Of a stretch of 64,000 nt of DNA, positions 8,304 through 16,770 are shown one piece after another. Where the stretch lies: contig CAWHJW010000005.1 in assembly GCA_963829725.1 (NCBI GenBank), positions 899,047-963,046 of the forward strand. The letters are read 5' to 3'. Position 1 is the first letter of the stretch, and every line of letters begins with the position of its first letter. The notes below the pieces were generated by a model. It had not been told where the DNA came from. It did no database searches and saw only the letters and a program-made list of their open reading frames with translations. The stretch is from RYN-230 sp963829725 (lineage in GTDB: Bacteria > Actinomycetota > Actinomycetes > Streptosporangiales > Streptosporangiaceae). A program made the position numbers and the translations under genes.

Positions 8304-8924
8304 GTCGCGGACGCCGCGCAGCCAGGCCGCGTCCATCCAGGCGGGTTCCCAGCGCCACGGGTGCCGCGCGTCCGCCGCCGACATGGGGTCGGGCAGGTCA
8401 CCCTCGGCCAGGCCGCGGCAGGCATGGTCGCGCACCCGCCGGATGTCGTCGTCGGTCCGGGCATAGTCCCCGCGCGCCCCGATCAGGCGGCCCCGGTTGC
8501 CGTCGCTGACCGGGATCTCGTCGGTCGCCCCGGCCAGCCAGGCCAGCACGGCCCTGGTCTCGCGCAACTCGTCGCGGAACTCGGGAGGCACCCCGGGCGG
8601 CGCGGTGGACCACTCCGGCTCGGCGGCCGCCTCGGCCAGGATCTCCTCGCGGGACGGCGGGTGCCCCGGGGGCAGGGACAGCGTCACCGGAGACGGCCGG
8701 CTGCCGGTCAGTGCCCACGCCCAGGCCAGCGCCGTCCGGCCGCCCGCGCCCATCTCGCGCAGGCTCTGCGCCAGCACGGCCGCGACGTGCGGGCGCGGCC
8801 GGCCGATGGCGGGAGTGAGCCGCTCCGGTACCTCGACGCTGCTGACCACGGACTCCACGGTACGGCCGGCCGCCGACACCGTCAGCCTCCGGGCGCCGCG
8901 AGCCGGCCGCCGAGGCGCGGGCAC
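7962..8924 (-). CDS. Hypothetical protein (320 aa)
   Basis: Starts at GTG 8924. I do not recognise a family. The protein is acidic and tryptophan-rich in its second half (HPWRWEPAWMDAAWLRGVRDVLDWVLGE is split by charged turns) and soluble, with no signal peptide or membrane segment. A pair of Cys residues (LCHRAGGCPSRYEL) lies near residues 227-234 and may form a disulfide or metal site. The last 113 codons are duplicated at 5634-5975. Codon usage looks like the neighbours and the frame is intact, so it is probably expressed. Confidence 0.6.
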   Translation of the reverse strand: MPAPRRPARGARRLTVSAAGRTVESVVSSVEVPERLTPAIGRPRPHVAAVLAQSLREMGAGGRTALAWAWALTGSRPSPVTLSLPPGHPPSREEILAEAAAEPEWSTAPPGVPPEFRDELRETRAVLAWLAGATDEIPVSDGNRGRLIGARGDYARTDDDIRRVRDHACRGLAEGDLPDPMSAADARHPWRWEPAWMDAAWLRGVRDVLDWVLGERPAGPLCHRAGGCPSRYELTYEDAAADAVVLQGRPGGVRVDPAAYPPPQYGEGVQAAIRWLRGEATTPPADREGCGPYRSGQAGAAWATSDYVAGDPAADSDPAP

Positions 8925-8963
8925 CAGCGGCCGCAGCAGGCCTCATGGCGGGCGGGTGCGCGG

Positions 8964-10115
8964 TCAGGGCGCCTCATCGCCGGGCCCGTCCAACTGCGCA
9001 TCGGACTGCCCGGCCGGCGCCGCGGTCACCTGCCTGGCCTGCCGCCGGAGCCGGTCCCGGTGCTGCAGTTCAGCGGCCCGGCCGGGATCGGGCATCAGCC
9101 TGCCGATGGCGCCTCCGCGGGCCAGGTGCGGCCTGGCCCCGCGGGGCAGGCAGGTCGCGGCGACCGCGACGGAACCGTCGAGTTCGGTCTGCCAAAGCCA
9201 GCCCTCGGCGCCGGTCAGCCCCGGCCCGAGCAGCGCGCCCGCCCCCTTGAGCGACAGGCCGGCCGCCCCGGCAAGCCACGCGATCGCCCCGGCCAGCCGG
9301 AGCAACGGCGGGATGCTGTGCAGGTGCGCCGCGGCGTACACGACCCCGGCAGCGCCCAGCGGGGCGAGCAGGATGGCCCACAAGAACCGGGTGATCACGC
9401 GAGCGGCCGCACGGCGGCCCGCGGCCAGGTAGTCGGACAGGCTGAGCATGTCGCGGGCGGCCTTCTCGCCGGTGAGCAGTTCCCGCCAGATCCGGCCCTG
9501 CACCCGGAGCGCGGAGCGGGCCTGGTCGGAATCGGCCTCGCTGAGATGATCATCGGCCCAGCGCCGCCAGTCGGCCAGGCTGCGGCTGACCGCGTAGGCA
9601 GCGTGACTGGGCAGCAGCGTCTTCAGGTCGGCGAGCCAGTCCCGGATGGTGATCAGCCGGCCACCCGCAGCACGCCGCGGAACAGGCGTGCCCGGTCGGC
9701 GCCGCCGGCCGCGGCGGCGGGCAGCAGCGCCGTCTCGGCCACCGCGCGGCCCAGACCATAGGCCTTGCCCAGCCGGTCACGGTCAGCGCCTCCAGCAGGC
9801 GGCAGTGCAGGGTGAAGACCAGGTCCAGGGTGGCACCCGGGGCGCGGTGCGGATTGGCGAGCGCGGCCCGCACACCGGCCAGGGCGTCCAGCACCACCGG
9901 GGGCGGCGGGCCCAGCAGGGCCTGCGCCTGGGCCTGGACTGCTCGCCCAGCCACAGGGACTGGCTGGCGCCGGGGAATTCGGACCGCCCGGGCAGGTGAT
10001 CACCGCGCGGCGGGTCGGTGACCGGGCCGCGGTGCACCGGCGCGTGGAACAACTGGGCCACCTGCCAGCCCAGGGCCACGGCGGCGCAGACTCCCGGGTC
10101 CCCGGACGGCGGCAT
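8964..10115 (-). pseudogene. Hypothetical gene broken by at least three frameshifts
   Basis: Protein-like sequence passes through successive minus-strand frames. Near 10115: MPPSGDPGVCAAVALGWQVA. Next: QALLGPPPPVVLDALAGVRA with LDLVFTLHCRLLEALT. Then: DRLGKAYGLGRAVAETALLP. Finally: RLITIRDWLADLKTLLPSHA, continuing through RVQGRIWRELLTGEKAARD into a region with two hydrophobic helices (FLWAILLAPLGAAGVVYAAA; LLRLAGAIAWLAGAAGLSL). Switches fall near 9930, 9790 and 9660. Joined, this would be one protein of roughly 380 residues with a membrane-associated C-terminal half. The family is unknown to me. True decay and sequencing indels are both possible. Confidence 0.65.
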
Positions 10116-10392
10116 GGTGAGGCCGGGCGCCCCGGCTGCCCCGGCCGGCCAGGCTGTCAGCGGCCCGGCCGACGTCCCCGGCCCGGCTGCCGCCGGCGGC
10201 CCGCCAGGCCCGCTCAGCCAGGCGGCCCCTGATGGCGCGCGTTGCTGCAGCACGCGACCGGTCCTCCCCTCGTGGCGCGCAGACCGGGCCGGCCTGGTCG
10301 CGCGGTGCTGAGTCTGCCGTCACGGCGGCGCCGCCGCCAGGCCCATCCACCACCCGGAACCGTGGCGGCTGGCCGTGAGGGGCGGGGGGCGT

Positions 10393-11418
10393 TCAGGAAA
10401 CGAGGGGACTTGGAGGTAAGGGCTCGCGGATGACGGTGGCCGGGTCCCGGTCGGGGCGCAGGCCCTTGAACGAGGCGGCGCGCATCCGGCCCGCGCTGGT
10501 CCACCCGGCGAATTCCACCTCCGCGACCAGCCGCGGCTCGACCCAGACCACGTCCCGGGCGTGCTCGGTGGGCACCGGGCTGGCGAACGGGGCGGTGTCC
10601 CGGCGCAGCGGGGCGAGCATCCGGCCGAGCGTCGCCAGCGTGCCCTCGGTGAAGCCGGTGCCGACGTGCCCGGCGTACTGCAGGCCCGGGGCGGCACCGG
10701 TCAGGCCGCGGCCGTACACGCCGATCAGCAGCGAGCCGACCCGGCCGCTGCGGCCGCCCTCGCCCCGTTTCCAGCCGCCGACGACCACCTCCTGGCGGAG
10801 GACGTTCTTGATCTTCCGCCAGGCCGCGGACCGGAGGCCCGGCTCGTAGCGCGAGTCCAGCCGCTTGGCCATCACGCCCTCGAGCCCGTGCTCGCGCGAC
10901 GCGGCGAGCACGTCGGCCCCCCGGTGCTGGGTGAAGGCCGGCGGCACCTGCCACCACGGCCCGGGCAACCCCAAACCCGTCAATACCGAACGCCGCTCCG
11001 CATACGCGGCCTTCAGCAACGGCCGGCGGTCCAGGACCAGCACGTCGAAGGCGAGATAGGTGACCGGCAGCTGGGCGGCCAGCCGCGCCGCCCGGTCGGG
11101 CTCGGTGACGTGCATCCGCTGCTGGAGCAACTCGAAGCTGGGCCGCCCGGCCGCGTCGAAGGCGACGATCTCCCCGTCCAGCAGCGCCTCGGGCCAGCCC
11201 GGCACGGGATCCAGCCGGTGCAGTTCCGGGTAGGCGCGGGTCATCTCCCGGCCCAGCCGGGAGACCAGCCGGACCTGGCCGGCGCTGATATCGGCGAGGG
11301 CCCGGATGCCGTCCCATTTCATTTCAAACGCCCAGCCGTCGTCGCTGACGGGCAGCGGGCCCGTGGCGGCCAGCATCGGCCGCAGCCCGGCCGCCAGTTT
11401 CCCCCGGCTGGTGCTCAT
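10393..11418 (-). CDS. ATP-dependent DNA ligase (LigD ligase-domain type)
   Basis: 341 residues from ATG 11418. It contains the nucleotidyltransferase motif I EMKWDGIRA with AMP-accepting Lys34, motif III LLDGEIVAF, motif IV EGVMAKRLDSRYEPG, motif V WRKIKN, and a C-terminal OB-fold with SLLIGVY and YAGHVGTGF. It is the stand-alone LigD/LigC-like ligase used in actinobacterial non-homologous end joining and repair; no Ku, polymerase or nuclease domain is adjacent. It is divergent from the LacI gene starting at 11492, and the 73-base gap must hold both promoters. Confidence 0.93.
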   Translation of the reverse strand: MSTSRGKLAAGLRPMLAATGPLPVSDDGWAFEMKWDGIRALADISAGQVRLVSRLGREMTRAYPELHRLDPVPGWPEALLDGEIVAFDAAGRPSFELLQQRMHVTEPDRAARLAAQLPVTYLAFDVLVLDRRPLLKAAYAERRSVLTGLGLPGPWWQVPPAFTQHRGADVLAASREHGLEGVMAKRLDSRYEPGLRSAAWRKIKNVLRQEVVVGGWKRGEGGRSGRVGSLLIGVYGRGLTGAAPGLQYAGHVGTGFTEGTLATLGRMLAPLRRDTAPFASPVPTEHARDVVWVEPRLVAEVEFAGWTSAGRMRAASFKGLRPDRDPATVIREPLPPSPLVS

Positions 11419-11491
11419 ACCGCAGACATACCCACCGTCCGCGGCCGGCGCCGTGTCGTGCCGGGCTCCCGGAACATGTTTCAATGCTGCG

Positions 11492-12700
11492 GTGACGGCG
11501 GGCAGGGCCGGCGACGGGCACCGCGAGCGGGTCACCATCCGCCAGGTCGCCGCGCTGGCCGGAGTCTCGATCGCGACGGTTTCCCGGGTGATGAACGGTC
11601 ACGCGGACGTGTCCGCCGCGACCCGCGAGGCGGTGCAGCGGGTGATCTCCGAACACGGCTACCGCGCGGCCCCGCGCGGCCGGCCCGCACCCACCGGCCT
11701 GATCGGCGTGACCATGCCGTTCGAGCAGTCCGGCTACTTCGGCGAGATCCTGTCCGGCGCCGCCGAGGCCCTGGACGAGCAGGACATGCAGGTCGTGCTG
11801 TGCCCGACCCGGCACTCCCGGGCCCGGGAACTTTCCCTGCTGGACCGGCTGTCGCGGGGGTAGACCGACGGCGCGGTGCTGGTACTGCCGGACGAGTCCA
11901 GCGAGGAACTCCAGGCGCTGGCCGGCCAGGGCTTCCCGTTCGTAGTCGTGGACCCGCTCACCGACATCGCGGAAGGCATCCCGGTGGTCTGCGCCGCACA
12001 CTCCTCCGGGGCGGCCCAGGCCACCCGGCACCTGCTGGAATCGGGGCACCGGCGGATCGCCGCGATCACCGGCCCGGCCGGCTGGCTGGCCACCGAGCAG
12101 CGGCTGTCCGGGTACCACGGCGCGCTGGCCGGCGCGGGTGTGCTGCCGACCCGGGCCTGGTCGTGGCCGCGGACTTCCGCGTGGCCGGGGGGCGCGAGGC
12201 GGCGGGACGGCTGCTCCCGGCTGCCGCAGCCGCCCACGGCCATCTTCGCCTTCAACGACAGCATGGCCATCGGCGCGATGCAGGCCGCCGCCGCGCTCGG
12301 CCTGCGGGTCCCCGGGGACCTGTCCGTCGTCGGCTTCGACGACACCGCCGAGGCCGCCATCGCCGTCCCGGCCCTGACCACGGTCCGGCAGCCGCTGGCC
12401 GAGCTCGGCCGCACGGCCGTCAGCCTGCTGCTGCGCCAGATCGGGAACAAGCGCCACGAGCCGCTCCGGGTCGAGCTGGAAACCCGCCCCGCCGCCCCGC
12501 GCCCCGCCGCCCCGCGCCCCGCCGCCCCGCGCCCCGCCGCCCCGCGCCCCGCCGCCCCGCGCCCGCCGGGCCCGGGCGTTGACCGCAGATTTCCGCGCCG
12601 TTACATTCCTTCCGGAAATGTTCCGGTAATGCTCCTCTTTGTTCCGGGAGTGCCCATGGTTCGACTACCGCCTACAGCCAGCCGGGGTGGCCGCCGGTAG
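11492..12700 (+). pseudogene. LacI-family transcriptional regulator, disrupted
   Basis: GTG 11492 begins a normal LacI protein: helix-turn-helix VTIRQVAALAGVSIATVSRV, the hinge region, then the sugar-binding domain starting GLIGVTMPFEQSGYFGEIL. An in-frame TAG at 11861-11863 interrupts it between RLSRG and TDGAVLVLPDES. Further on, two apparently compensating one-base indels near 12150 and 12215 scramble about 22 residues before FAFNDSMAIGAMQAA. The C-terminus runs into a 15-bp repeat encoding RPAAP units. With the lesions repaired it would be about 340 residues, normal for the family. It is probably inactive as sequenced. Confidence 0.85.
12485..12559. repeat. 15-bp tandem repeat, five perfect copies
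   Basis: The unit CGCCCCGCCGCCCCG encodes RPAAP repeats at the C-terminus of the LacI-like frame. As a multiple of three it preserves the frame, and it is a likely variable-number site. Confidence 0.92.
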
Positions 12701-12710
12701 GGACGCACGC

Positions 12711-13352
12711 TCACGCCACCCACGGCCGGGGCCGCCACGGCCCGGGCGGCCGGGGCACCGACGTCCCGCCCGGGCGGCCGCGCCACGGGGCCATGCCAGC
12801 CGACTGGGGCGACCGGGCCAGCCGGTCCTGCCGCTGGGAACCCATCGGCTCGCCGAGTTCCAGGGCGGTGAACATGGCGGGCCAGTCGGCCGTCCCGTAG
12901 CCCGCGGCCAGATCGCAATGGTGCAGTTCCACCTCGACCAGCCGCCGGGTCAGCAGCTGGGCCGCGGGGAAGGGGTCCGAGCCGAGAATCCGCACCGGGA
13001 CGTACCAGGCTAGCTCGGGCAACTGCCGGGCGATGGTGCGGAACGCCATCGCCGAGTCAGCCAGGTCCGCCACGAGTTCCTGGGCCGGCCGGGCCGCACC
13101 GTACTCGATCGCGGCGGCCCGGTCTTCCGCGCTGGCGTAGGCGGGCCGGTCCTGCCCCGAGCGGGCCCCGATCAGCAGGTTGCGCATGGCATCGGCGCTG
13201 CGGGCCACGTGGGCCAGGACGTGCCCCCGCGTCCACCCCGGCAGCAGCGAGGGTGCCCGCAGCTCGGAGTCGGGAATGACCCGCGCCGTGCCCAGCAGGC
13301 GCTGCGTCGCGTCGTCGATCTGGTCGCTCAGCTGACGTTGCGCGGTATCCAC
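12711..13352 (-). CDS. Maleylpyruvate isomerase family mycothiol-dependent enzyme
   Basis: 213 residues from GTG 13352. The N-terminal DinB-like metal-binding four-helix bundle is clear: SLLPGWTRGHVLAHVARSAD near residues 35-55 (first metal His) and LVEVELHHCDLAAGYG near 140-155 (second His pair). Such enzymes use mycothiol, the actinobacterial glutathione substitute, for isomerisation or S-transfer. After about residue 165 the sequence becomes Pro/Arg/Gly-rich and loses the family's usual C-terminal beta domain, so the 3' end may be truncated or frameshifted. The actual substrate is unknown. Confidence 0.78.
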   Translation of the reverse strand: MDTAQRQLSDQIDDATQRLLGTARVIPDSELRAPSLLPGWTRGHVLAHVARSADAMRNLLIGARSGQDRPAYASAEDRAAAIEYGAARPAQELVADLADSAMAFRTIARQLPELAWYVPVRILGSDPFPAAQLLTRRLVEVELHHCDLAAGYGTADWPAMFTALELGEPMGSQRQDRLARSPQSAGMAPWRGRPGGTSVPRPPGPWRPRPWVA

Positions 13353-13393
13353 CCGCTCACTGTAACCAGGCCCGGCCCTCCCCAGCACCGTGG

Positions 13394-13430
13394 GCGCAGC
13401 ACCGTCAGCGCAGCACCGTCAGCGCAGCAC
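13394..13430. repeat. 14-bp tandem repeat across a stop codon
   Basis: Unit GCGCAGCACCGTCA at 13394 and 13408 with a partial third copy from 13422. The stop codon of the RelE/XRE-like gene (13419-13421) lies in the second copy, so the array adds copies of the gene's last codons and stop. Confidence 0.85.
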
Positions 13431-14420
13431 GATCCGGTCGCCGCCGAAATCGGTGGTGATCTCCAGCCGTCCGCCCATGGCCTCGATGTACCGGGTGAGC
13501 TCGCCGACCGAGGCCGCCGCCAGCCCGGCCCGCTCGATCTCGGCCACCCGGCCGGCGGGCACCTCCATCCGCTCCGCCACCTCGGCCCGGGTCAGGCCCA
13601 GCCGGGCCCGGGGCGGCGCCGGCGCCTGGCCCCGGCTGGCGACCGCCAGGGCGGCCGCGCCGGCCTCGACCGAGGCGGCGTCTTCCGGGAAGAACTCGGC
13701 CAGGGAAGACGGCAGGTCGCAGCGGCACCCCACGGTCTCCGGGGCGACGCCGTCCCGGACCGTTCCGAGGACGTCCGTGGCCGCCGCGACGGCCTCGTCG
13801 TACTGGCCCCGCACCGCCTCCTGGCTATCCAGCACGGCGATCAGCAGCGCGGCGCCGGGGGGCTCGACCGCGAACAGCAGCCGGATGCCGCCATCCCCGG
13901 GCGCCCCGGGCCGCAGCTCCATCAGGCCACGCGCTGGCCGCCGCTGGACCGCTGGCAGATGCCGCTCGAGCTCCCGGGTGACCTGGCGGAACTGCCGGGC
14001 CGCCGAGGCGGCGAGATCCGCGGCCGTATCCGGTGCTCCGCCGTCACTCCCGGCCACACCAAGGTCCGCGAGCGCCGGCCTGGAGCGCCGCCTGCTGCTG
14101 CCCGGTGAGATCCGCGTGCCGCGCCTCCAGCCCGCCGATCTCCCGCTCGACCTGCTTGAGCAGGGTCTCCGCATCGGCGGCATGCCGCCGGGCCTCGGCC
14201 ACGTTCTCCAGCCTGTCCCGGTACGTCTGGTTCAGGGTGTGCCCGGATCGAGTTCCGGGCCCCGGGCCACGGCGGCCACCAGCGGAGGCCCGAGGTTCCC
14301 GCCCTCGGCGGCGAGCGCGGCCAGGGCCTCGCCCACCAGCCTGCCCGCCGCGGGGTCCTGACCGTCCAGGCCGGCCAGCCAGTCCCGGATCTCACTGGAC
14401 ATCCGCAGCTGGTAGCCCAT
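13419..14420 (-). pseudogene. RelE-like / coiled-coil / XRE fusion protein, two frameshifts
   Basis: Four blocks in gene order but three frames. From ATG 14420: MGYQLRMSSEIRDWLAGLDG to about residue 60. Then a charged helix (TLLKQVEREIGGLEARHADL) after a shift near 14240. Then, after a second shift near 14090, a RelE/HigB C-terminal-like block (LMELRPGAPGDGGIRLLFAV, with LDSQEAVRGQYDEAV) and finally an XRE helix-turn-helix (LTRAEVAERMEVPAGRVAEI) with a HigA-like tail (MGGRLEITTDFGGDRIVLR). Repaired, it would be about 330 residues uniting toxin-like and antitoxin-like parts in one chain. The second half mirrors the separate HigB and HigA proteins at 6116-6834. Confidence 0.65.
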
Positions 14421-14456
14421 GAGCGGCCTCCTTAGCGCTCCCCGCGGCCGGTCACC

Positions 14457-15236
14457 TCATCCGGGCCGGCCACGCTGCGCCGCGAGCAGCGGGATGGCCG
14501 CGATCTTCTCCTCGGTCAGGTCGGCCCAGTCCAGGCCGCTCGCCGGCCGCGGGCCCCGGTCACGACGGCAGTCGATGACCCGCTCCGGCGTGACGATGAA
14601 ATCGACCGGGACGTCGTGGCTGGTCACCGGAATCACCCCGGCCGGGCGGAGCTGGAGCTCGTGCACGGTGGTAACGCAGGCGGCGTGCCGGCCGATCAGG
14701 CCGGCCGCGGCGGCGAGCGCGAATTCGAGGTCGGCGAACCCGCCGCCCTTGCCCAGCCGGGCCCCGTCCTCGCCCACCGCGACGCTGCCCATCACCACCA
14801 GGTTGACCGGGCCGACGTCGGCCAGCGCGACCCGGCGGGCGGACCGGGCCGCGCCGCTGATCGAGGCCGCCTTGCGTGGCGGCTCGCTCAGGTGGTCCGG
14901 GTCGAGGGCGAAGAACGGCTCGGGCCCGGCCAGCCGCGGGACCGCCATATAGACAGTCTTGCCGTCTTCGAGCGCACGCTGCCGCACCGGCCACTGGGCG
15001 GCGTCCGGGTTGGCCTTCAGCGTGCGGGCGGCCTGCCAGGCGGGCGTGCCGCGGAGCCGCCCGGCAGCCGCCTCGGCCCCGGTGAAATTCGGGATGCGCC
15101 CCGCCGCGCCGGGGAACCTGGCCACCCGCGCCCCGGTCATCGCGGCCCATACCTCCTGGCGCAGGGCGGCCTTGGCCGCGAGCACCTCAACCGGACCGCC
15201 AGCATCACGGTCGTGCCGCGGTGCAGAACGAGCCAT
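14457..15236 (-). CDS. 5-formyltetrahydrofolate cyclo-ligase family protein
   Basis: 259 residues from ATG 15236. The N-terminal part has the family helix EVWAAMTGARVARFPG. The hallmark is RLGKGGGFADLEFALA near residues 165-180, the phosphate/ATP loop of MTHFS-like proteins, followed by TTVHELQL and PVTSHDVPVDFIVTPERVI. True 5-FTHF cyclo-ligases convert 5-formyl-THF to 5,10-methenyl-THF, but this longer group (also called MTHFSD-like) may act on something else. It reads toward the RelE/XRE gene and is not obviously operonic with the MarR gene. Confidence 0.85.
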   Translation of the reverse strand: MARSAPRHDRDAGGPVEVLAAKAALRQEVWAAMTGARVARFPGAAGRIPNFTGAEAAAGRLRGTPAWQAARTLKANPDAAQWPVRQRALEDGKTVYMAVPRLAGPEPFFALDPDHLSEPPRKAASISGAARSARRVALADVGPVNLVVMGSVAVGEDGARLGKGGGFADLEFALAAAAGLIGRHAACVTTVHELQLRPAGVIPVTSHDVPVDFIVTPERVIDCRRDRGPRPASGLDWADLTEEKIAAIPLLAAQRGRPG

Positions 15237-15293
15237 GCCCTCATCCTGCCGCACCACCGGCTGGGCGGCACGCGGCGCGTCAGCACCAGGCCG

Positions 15294-15764
15294 TTACCAG
15301 GTGGGCCGGAGCGGGCCGTGCGGGGCTATCCGGGCCAGGTCGTCGCGGAGGGCACGCAGCCGGGACTCCCCCAGCGCCGCCGCCCAGGACCGGACCGTGT
15401 CGGTGGTGGCCGCCTCCGCCGCGCGGGTGCACGCCCAGCCTTTCTCGGTGAGGGTGAGCAGCCGGGCCCGGGCATCGGCGGGATGCGGCTGCCGTGCCAC
15501 ATACCCCTTGGCGACGAGCTCGTCGGCGAGCTGGGCCGCTGCCTGCCGGGTCACGTCCAGGTGCTCGGCGAGCTGGGTGATGGTCGCACCCCCCGCGGCG
15601 AGCCGGGTGAAGGCGAAGCCGTGCGCGGGGCGCAGGTCACCGAAGCCGCGGGCCCGTACCCCCGCAGAGATGCCGTTGACCAGGGCGCGGCTGGCGGCCA
15701 GCAGCCCGACGGCGAGCACCTGGGCTTCAGCGTGCCCCACGGCCGGGAGGTCAGCGTGCTCCAT
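15294..15764 (-). CDS. MarR-family transcriptional regulator
   Basis: 156 residues from ATG 15764; the upstream open extension has no resemblance. The winged helix-turn-helix is clear: AHGFAFTRLAAGGATITQLA, then EHLDVTRQAAAQLADELVAK and the wing GYVARQPHPADARARLLTLT. It ends with the MarR dimerisation helix (LGESRLRALRDDLARI). It is divergently transcribed from the cupin gene, and the 73-base gap holds a double palindromic operator, so it probably represses both itself and the cupin gene and responds to a small phenolic or oxidant ligand (family knowledge, ligand unknown). Confidence 0.9.
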   Translation of the reverse strand: MEHADLPAVGHAEAQVLAVGLLAASRALVNGISAGVRARGFGDLRPAHGFAFTRLAAGGATITQLAEHLDVTRQAAAQLADELVAKGYVARQPHPADARARLLTLTEKGWACTRAAEAATTDTVRSWAAALGESRLRALRDDLARIAPHGPLRPTW

Positions 15765-15782
15765 GCTCTCAGCTTGACAGAT

Positions 15783-15818
15783 TAGGCAAGCTACTTGAGC
15801 ATATAGGCAAGCTACTTG
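15783..15818. promoter_or_regulatory. Double MarR operator (two CAAG-N3-CTTG sites)
   Basis: The 15-bp sequence TAGGCAAGCTACTTG occurs at 15783-15797 and 15804-15818, 21 bp apart, i.e. two helical turns, so both sites face the same side of the DNA. Each contains the inverted repeat CAAG-CTA-CTTG. They lie between the divergent marR (start 15764) and cupin (start 15838) genes, where a bound dimer would block both promoters. Confidence 0.85.
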
Positions 15819-15837
15819 CGTATTACGGAGGAGAACC

Positions 15838-16212
15838 GTGCCAGTCATCCGCGCCAGCGACACGGCCGTGCACCAGATGCACGGCACGACTTTCCGCGCC
15901 TACGCCAGCCCGGCTCGCGGCAGCTCGGAACTGTGCGCCTGGCGGATCGAGATCCCCGCCCACAGCGGTGGCGTGGCCCACCGCGTCACGCGCGAAGAGG
16001 TGCTTTACATCCTGAGCGGGACGCTCCGCGTCACGATCGATGACCAGCCCGGAGACGCGTCCGCCGGGGACGTCGTGCTGGTACCCGCGGGCTCGGTGCT
16101 GCGCGCCGGGAACGACACGGCCGAGCCGGCCACCGCGTGGGTCACCACCAGCGTCGGCCTCGCGGCCGTCCTGCCGGATGGCTCATGGATCAGCCCGCCC
16201 TGGACCCGCTGA
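15838..16212 (+). CDS. Cupin domain protein
   Basis: 124 residues from GTG 15838, behind a strong ACGGAGGAGA ribosome site. A single conserved beta-barrel: motif 1 WRIEIPAHSGGVAHRVTREEVLYIL near residues 38-62 (with the first metal-type His replaced by Gly/Val and one His retained) and motif 2 GDVVLVPAGSVLRAGN near 77-92. Canonical cupin motif 1 has two His and a Glu; here only His49 and two Glu are evident, so metal binding is uncertain. The divergent MarR gene and shared operator suggest inducible expression. Substrate unknown. Confidence 0.85.
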   Translation: MPVIRASDTAVHQMHGTTFRAYASPARGSSELCAWRIEIPAHSGGVAHRVTREEVLYILSGTLRVTIDDQPGDASAGDVVLVPAGSVLRAGNDTAEPATAWVTTSVGLAAVLPDGSWISPPWTR

Positions 16213-16277
16213 CCGGCCGCCGGGATCCGGGGCCACCACGGCGGCGCCCGGCGTAGCCTGCACCGACGGCAACTGCA

Positions 16278-16296
16278 TGACTGGGGCAACCAGTCA
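16278..16296. terminator. Short hairpin after the cupin gene
   Basis: TGACTGG, five-base loop, CCAGTCA, flanked by two copies of ACTGCATG (16272 and 16312). It could be a terminator for the cupin gene or an operator for the thioesterase gene at 16345. No T-tract follows. Confidence 0.35.
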
Positions 16297-16344
16297 CACG
16301 GCACTGCATGGCTGCCGTAGTCATGTAGCTGGCCAGAGTGGAGC

Positions 16345-16770
16345 GTGGATATGGGCCCGGCGTTCGAGCACCCGGTCGAGGTCAGGTGGCGGGACACCGA
16401 CGCCCTCGGTCACGTCAACCACGCCGTGTTCCTCAGCTACCTCGAGGAAGGCCGGGACGCCTTCTTCATCCAGGCCCTGGGGGGCGACCCCAACTACGTG
16501 GTGGCCAGGCTGGAGATCGACTTCCACGCAGAGGTCCGCCACTCGCACGGCCGGGTGCTGGTGCGGATCGAGGCGCAGCGGCTGGGCACCACCAGCCTGA
16601 CCACCCGGGAGACGATCCTGACCCCAGCCCAGGAGGTCGCGGCCGAGGCGCGCGCCGTCACGGTGCGCTGGGATCGCCGCGGCCGGACGCCGGTCCCGTT
16701 CACCGACGCCGAACGCGCCCGGCTGACAGCGGCGGCGGCCCTGCTCCCGGGCCCGGACGCGGCACCGTAG
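16345..16770 (+). CDS. Acyl-CoA thioesterase, 4HBT / YbgC-like hotdog fold
   Basis: 141 residues from GTG 16345 (ATG 16351 is an alternative). The N-terminus VEVRWRDTDALGHVNHAVFL carries the 4HBT signature with catalytic Asp in DTDALGHVNH. YLEEGRDAFF and the following beta-strands (VVARLEIDFHAEVRHS) complete the hotdog fold. It hydrolyses an acyl-CoA or aryl-CoA thioester, specificity not readable. It stands between the cupin and methyltransferase genes in the same direction, without overlap. Confidence 0.9.
   Translation: MDMGPAFEHPVEVRWRDTDALGHVNHAVFLSYLEEGRDAFFIQALGGDPNYVVARLEIDFHAEVRHSHGRVLVRIEAQRLGTTSLTTRETILTPAQEVAAEARAVTVRWDRRGRTPVPFTDAERARLTAAAALLPGPDAAP

Noticed and set aside
7953..9761. 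A 602-codon open frame on the plus strand
   Set aside because: It is antisense to the 320-residue hypothetical gene and the frameshifted gene, is Pro/Arg/Gly-rich throughout and shows no domain. In DNA of this GC content the strand opposite a real gene often stays open by chance.
11861..11863. TAG as programmed read-through or recoding
   Set aside because: No stem-loop or conserved context is visible, and the same gene has two further lesions, so a plain nonsense mutation is simpler.
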